Assembly: GCF_003046625.1 (NCBI RefSeq)
Contig: NZ_QAAD01000001.1
Coordinates: 248,001 to 312,000 of the forward strand
Source: Mangrovibacterium marinum
GTDB lineage: Bacteria > Bacteroidota > Bacteroidia > Bacteroidales > Prolixibacteraceae
Direction: 5' to 3'
DNA: 64,000 nt
The notes under the pieces are model-generated. The model had not been told where the DNA came from. It ran no database searches and was given only the letters and a program-made list of their open reading frames with translations. Position 1 is the stretch's first letter, and every line of letters begins with the position of its first letter. Both the position numbers and the translations under genes were made by a program. Positions 60,801 through 64,000 of the stretch are shown here, piece by piece.

Positions 60801-60808
60801 TATCTTTG
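60801..60808 (+). promoter_or_regulatory. TAnnTTTG promoter element of the mannose guanylyltransferase gene
   Basis: TATCTTTG, 26 nt before the ATG at 60835. Confidence 0.45.
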
Positions 60809-60834
60809 ATCTGAATTTTACAAATCACTTGCCA

Positions 60835-61926
60835 ATGAAAAATACGTATTGTGTGATTATGGCCGGAGGCGTTGGAAGTCGATTTTGGCCCTTGAGCAAA
60901 ACGTCGATGCCGAAACAATTTCTGGACATACTCGGAACCGGACGAACCTTCATTCAAATGACCTTCGATCGGTTTAAGAAAATTTGCCCGATTGAAAATT
61001 TCATGATTGTCACCAATGTTGAATATCGTAATCTGGTACGGCAACAGTTGCCGGAACTTGGTGAAGATCAAATCTTACTGGAGCCGCTACGCCGCAATAC
61101 CGCACCCTGTATTGCCTACGCAACAAACCGCATCAAAGCCATCAATCCCAATGCAACCATTGTGGTTAGCCCGGCTGATCATCTGATTTTAAATGTTGAA
61201 GAATTTCTGTTTCAGCTAAAAACAGGGATTGAATTTGCCGGGAAGAACAAAGCCCTGCTGACCTTGGGGATCCCTCCGAGCCGCCCGGAGACCGGTTTTG
61301 GCTATATTCAAATTGAAAATAAAATTGAAAACGACAATACCGACCACCTCTACAAGGTGAAAACCTTCACCGAAAAGCCAAGTTTGGAAATGGCCCGAAT
61401 ATTTATCGACAGCGGAGAGTTTTACTGGAACTCGGGGATTTTTATCTGGTCAGTCGATGCAATCAGCGAAGCTTACGCCGCCTATCTGCCCGACATGTAC
61501 GAGCGTTTCTTTACAAAAGGTGAAGATAAGTATGGCACCAGCAGCGAAGTGTTCTTCATCAACAAAGCCTACTCCGAATGCCAAAACACCTCGGTTGACT
61601 ACGCCATTATGGAGAAAGCCGACAATGTTTATGTACTGTGTGCCGAGTTTGGATGGAGCGATGTGGGCACCTGGGGAGCCCTGTATGCCCAGCAACCCAA
61701 AAACGAGGATAACAATGTTGTGCAGGGCGAAAACGTGTTTATGTACGATACCCAAAACAGCATTGTGAATGTTACCGAAGATAAAATTACCGTTTTACAA
61801 GGATTGGATGACTATATTGTGGTTGAAACAGACGACATCCTGCTGGTTTGCCAGAAAGAAAAAGAACAGCAGATCCGGCATTTTGTGAACGACGTAAAAC
61901 TACAAAAGGGTAACAAGTTTGCCTGA
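60835..61926 (+). CDS. manC: Mannose-1-phosphate guanylyltransferase
   Basis: 363 residues from the ATG at 60835 (a TTG two codons upstream is less likely). GTP loop MAGGVGSRFWPLSKTSMPKQ, then RNTAPCIAYA, VVSPADHLI, the ETGFGYIQIE segment, FTEKPSLEMA, the WNSGIFIW motif and SVDYAIMEKAD. It makes GDP-mannose for glycans such as GDP-fucose-derived sugars. It has only the nucleotidyltransferase domain, without the phosphomannose isomerase fusion. A terminator follows. Confidence 0.95.
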   Translation: MKNTYCVIMAGGVGSRFWPLSKTSMPKQFLDILGTGRTFIQMTFDRFKKICPIENFMIVTNVEYRNLVRQQLPELGEDQILLEPLRRNTAPCIAYATNRIKAINPNATIVVSPADHLILNVEEFLFQLKTGIEFAGKNKALLTLGIPPSRPETGFGYIQIENKIENDNTDHLYKVKTFTEKPSLEMARIFIDSGEFYWNSGIFIWSVDAISEAYAAYLPDMYERFFTKGEDKYGTSSEVFFINKAYSECQNTSVDYAIMEKADNVYVLCAEFGWSDVGTWGALYAQQPKNEDNNVVQGENVFMYDTQNSIVNVTEDKITVLQGLDDYIVVETDDILLVCQKEKEQQIRHFVNDVKLQKGNKFA

Positions 61927-61947
61927 TTTTTGACAACCCATACAGCT

Positions 61948-61977
61948 GCTGCCCGATCCTCATCCGGGCAGCTTTTC
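61948..61977 (+). terminator. Rho-independent terminator of manC
   Basis: GCTGCCCG pairs with CGGGCAGC around ATCCTCATC, followed by TTTT. Confidence 0.75.
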
Positions 61978-62035
61978 GGAGAAAGTCCGATTAACAACAG
62001 GACTCTAAACCGCCGGTTCTCCAACTGGCTTTGAT

Positions 62036-62095
62036 GCTATTGGAGACGACAACCCGTTAACCAAAAAATCCCAACTTTCATCCCTGCCGGAGATT
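62036..62095 (-). repeat. Fragment of the dispersed composite repeat
   Basis: TTGGAGACGACAACCCG followed by CAACTTTCATCCCTGCCGG, a condensed form of the end of the repeat at 43.0-43.1 kb with the middle part missing. Confidence 0.5.
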
Positions 62096-62170
62096 CTGAG
62101 TTTCTTTCTGAAGAGTAGGCAAATCGGAAACACGATGTGACAAGTCGATAAGCTGAACTACTCACTCCGA

Positions 62171-63511
62171 TCAATCCAGACTCGCCAGAATCTCCTTCAA
62201 CATCCGGTTGGTATCGAACTCCCCTTTTTTCGAATAACCCGTTCTGACGACGATCAACGATTTTGAAGGTATAATAAAGATGAACTGCCCATCGTGCCCT
62301 TTGCACATATAGGTGTCGGCCGGGGCATCGGGCTGATCACCACTGTTATTAAGCCAAAAGAAAGCGCCGTATTTCCCGTTGGAGCCGGCAGCTGGCGTTG
62401 TCGTGTATTTTACCCAATCCTCGGGAAGAATCTGCTCCCCCTGCCAGTTGCCGTTGTTCAAATACAGAAGCGCATAGCGGGCATAGTCGCGCATGGTGGC
62501 ATACAGATACGACGAGCCCACAAAAGTTCCCGAGGCATCCAGCTCGAAAATAGCACTGCGCATACCTATCTTATTGAAAAGTTGCTCACGCGGGAAGGCC
62601 CAGTAATCCCGATCGGAAGCAAAGCTCTGGCGCAATCCCAAACAGGCAATATTGGTTGTTCCCGACGAATAGTACCAAACCGAATCGGGCGGGTAAAGGG
62701 CGTCCCGCTCCAGGGCATAAGCGCCCATATCGCCTTGCTCGTGCAGCATTACCGTCACATCCGACAAATTTCCGTAATCCTCATTCCACTCAAGTCCCGA
62801 ATTCATCTGCATCAGATTATTCATCGTTATGCGCCGTGGTGTGCCCACCTTCCATCGCTCAAAGGATAGCGGCTGGTGAATGTCCATAGCTCCCCGCCTT
62901 ACCTGAATACCAATCAGGGTATTGGTCAGGCTTTTGGCCATCGACCAGCTCAGAAAGCGTGTGTCGGCGGTAAAATCGTTGCGGTAAACCTCGGCAACCG
63001 GCTGCCCTTTGTAAACAACCATCAGCGCAAAAGTGCCTTTAAAGGGGATGCTGTCCGACATGACCTTCGCTAGGGCCCGGTTCAGCTTTTGCAGGTCTAT
63101 GCCCGCAGGGATGCTATCGGCCATCCGATCGCCCGTGGGCCAGGCAATGGTATCCGGATTTTCAGGAAGCACCACCACTTTCGGATACGGCCGGCTTCGT
63201 ATTTCTTCTTCGGTATAATCAGCAACAAGCGTACACCCAAAACCATCCAAATAAACGGCCTCCGACTTTCCCCAAAGAAAACGGGAAGTCACTTTTTTTT
63301 GCTCAAAATCGACTTCGTTGCGGGTATATTTGATGACCGAAAAGTTCAAGTCCTCAGTTTGTAACGACTCCTGGCTCCGCCCGGCAACAAACACACCGGA
63401 AGCCAGATTTTTAGCTGCATAACCGGTAATTACCGGCATCAACTTATTCAGATAGAAGCCCCCTAAGATCAGAACAAAAAGGACAACAAACAGGAGAATT
63501 CGTTTCTTCAT
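62171..63511 (-). CDS. Class C beta-lactamase-like serine hydrolase, membrane anchored
   Basis: 446 residues. A hydrophobic N-terminus (about 5-22) acts as anchor or signal. Penicillin-recognising motifs: SxxK in LSWSMAKSLTN (about 189-192), the YxN-like YSSGTTN (about 279) and a KTG-equivalent HDG in KGHDGQF (about 406). It fits the serine hydrolase/esterase group related to class C beta-lactamases and DD-peptidases. The substrate is unknown, and resistance cannot be inferred. It probably acts in the periplasm. A separate 145-nt gap precedes it from the S46 peptidase. Confidence 0.93.
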   Translation of the reverse strand: MKKRILLFVVLFVLILGGFYLNKLMPVITGYAAKNLASGVFVAGRSQESLQTEDLNFSVIKYTRNEVDFEQKKVTSRFLWGKSEAVYLDGFGCTLVADYTEEEIRSRPYPKVVVLPENPDTIAWPTGDRMADSIPAGIDLQKLNRALAKVMSDSIPFKGTFALMVVYKGQPVAEVYRNDFTADTRFLSWSMAKSLTNTLIGIQVRRGAMDIHQPLSFERWKVGTPRRITMNNLMQMNSGLEWNEDYGNLSDVTVMLHEQGDMGAYALERDALYPPDSVWYYSSGTTNIACLGLRQSFASDRDYWAFPREQLFNKIGMRSAIFELDASGTFVGSSYLYATMRDYARYALLYLNNGNWQGEQILPEDWVKYTTTPAAGSNGKYGAFFWLNNSGDQPDAPADTYMCKGHDGQFIFIIPSKSLIVVRTGYSKKGEFDTNRMLKEILASLD

Positions 63512-63595
63512 AGAAATCGGGAGTTGATTTACATTGACTAAATATACCGTTATTTAGAGGAAAGTGATGGCTTGAACCAACGAAAAAAAAATCAG

Positions 63596-63634
63596 CCAAA
63601 AAGAAAGGTTGCCTCTATGCAGAAGCAACCTTTC
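63596..63634 (-). terminator. Rho-independent terminator of the S46 peptidase gene
   Basis: GAAAGGTTGC pairs with GCAACCTTTC around TCTATGCAGAA; on the minus strand a T run follows. Confidence 0.85.
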
Positions 63635-63656
63635 GGTCAATTATTCAACTTTCAAT

Positions 63657-64000
63657 TTAGTTGGCAGAAGTAGCCATCTCTTTTTCCACTTTTTTACCTG
63701 TCTTTACGAGGGTCATTTCGTCGATCAGATTTTGTGCACCGGCAAATTTGTCGATGGTCCAAAGTACGAAGCGAATATCCACACAGATACACTTTTGCAA
63801 TTCGGGTTCAAAAGCGAGATCGCCGCTCATGGCTTCCCAGTTACCGTCGAAAGCGAGGCCAATCAACTGCCCTTTTCCATTAATCACCGGGCTACCCGAG
63901 TTACCACCTGTAATGTCGTTATTGGTTGTGAAACAAGTAATCAGCTGACCATTCTCATCGGCATAATCGCCAAAGTCGTTGGCATAATACAGCTCTTTCA
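63657..64000 (-). CDS. S46 family peptidase (dipeptidyl-peptidase 7/11 type), C-terminal part only
   Basis: The window edge cuts off the N-terminus; 113 C-terminal residues are seen. The segment with FTTNNDITGGNSGSPVING contains the catalytic Ser (SGSPV) and the GGNSG motif of S46 serine peptidases. The C-terminus MSGDLAFEPELQKCICVDIRF is characteristic of dipeptidyl peptidases DPP7/DPP11 of Bacteroidota. It would release dipeptides from peptides in the periplasm. Which specificity (hydrophobic or acidic) is unknown because the S1 pocket residue is not visible. Confidence 0.93.
   Translation of the reverse strand, partial: KELYYANDFGDYADENGQLITCFTTNNDITGGNSGSPVINGKGQLIGLAFDGNWEAMSGDLAFEPELQKCICVDIRFVLWTIDKFAGAQNLIDEMTLVKTGKKVEKEMATSAN

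Noticed and set aside
60631-61071. N-terminal extension of the MlaE-type protein
   Set aside because: The extra 147 residues lack family resemblance and overlap the divergent manC gene and its promoter.

Overview
The window reads as a chromosome segment of a Bacteroidota bacterium. The evidence is a PorX-type response regulator beside a PorW/SprE-like lipoprotein (type IX secretion), a GldH lipoprotein, a TonB-family protein, a DUF5687 ABC permease, a DUF5020/Tsx-like porin, frequent TAnnTTTG promoter elements and few clear Shine-Dalgarno sites. An origin near the Marinilabiliales (Prolixibacteraceae-like) is only a guess from overall gene content. I recognised no rRNA, tRNA or CRISPR array.

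Left part (1-12.8 kb): three signalling genes in tandem (hybrid histidine kinase, REC-kinase fusion whose H-box His is Asn, NtrC-type sigma-54 activator). They are followed by a surface-structure locus: two nearly identical small secreted proteins and a diverged third, then an operon with a 919-residue outer-membrane-barrel protein, a periplasmic Ig-type chaperone-like protein and a MORN-repeat protein. The two near-identical genes lie in a direct duplication of about 855 bp that includes a perfect GG-N10-GC sigma-54 promoter and TCTTCG-N4-CGAAGA palindromes, the expected target type for the activator next door. I interpret the locus as a chaperone-usher-like fibre or coat system under sigma-54 control. 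This is the main candidate for something undescribed.

Middle part (14-33 kb): mostly housekeeping. It holds a purine/nucleobase uptake pair, an acyl-CoA ligase, RimM, a DUF2807 protein, TsaC/Sua5, a GT4 glycosyltransferase, LysA and a DapF homologue with both catalytic cysteines replaced by serine, two ABC systems, TonB, a secreted lamin-tail protein, Asd, DUF2461 and IspD. At 33.3-35.7 kb an AT-rich type II restriction-modification cassette (methyltransferase, nuclease, controller protein) is flanked by 53-bp imperfect direct repeats and looks acquired. A TetR-RND efflux operon follows (36-42.6 kb).

Right part (43-64 kb): a C_GCAxxG_C_C protein, an acyltransferase, Pgk, HolB, RicT, GldH, TrmB, an alkyltransferase-like protein, Mrp, the PorW-like/PorX pair, MlaFE, mannose-1-phosphate guanylyltransferase, a class C serine hydrolase and the C-terminal end of an S46 peptidase cut by the window edge.

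Intergenic DNA is unusually structured. A composite non-coding repeat recurs at 12.9, 42.7 and 45.8 kb. There are tandem arrays with 41-bp and 21-bp periods, hairpins whose two arms change together between loci, and several genes with a TAnnTTTG element only 5-6 nt before the start codon.
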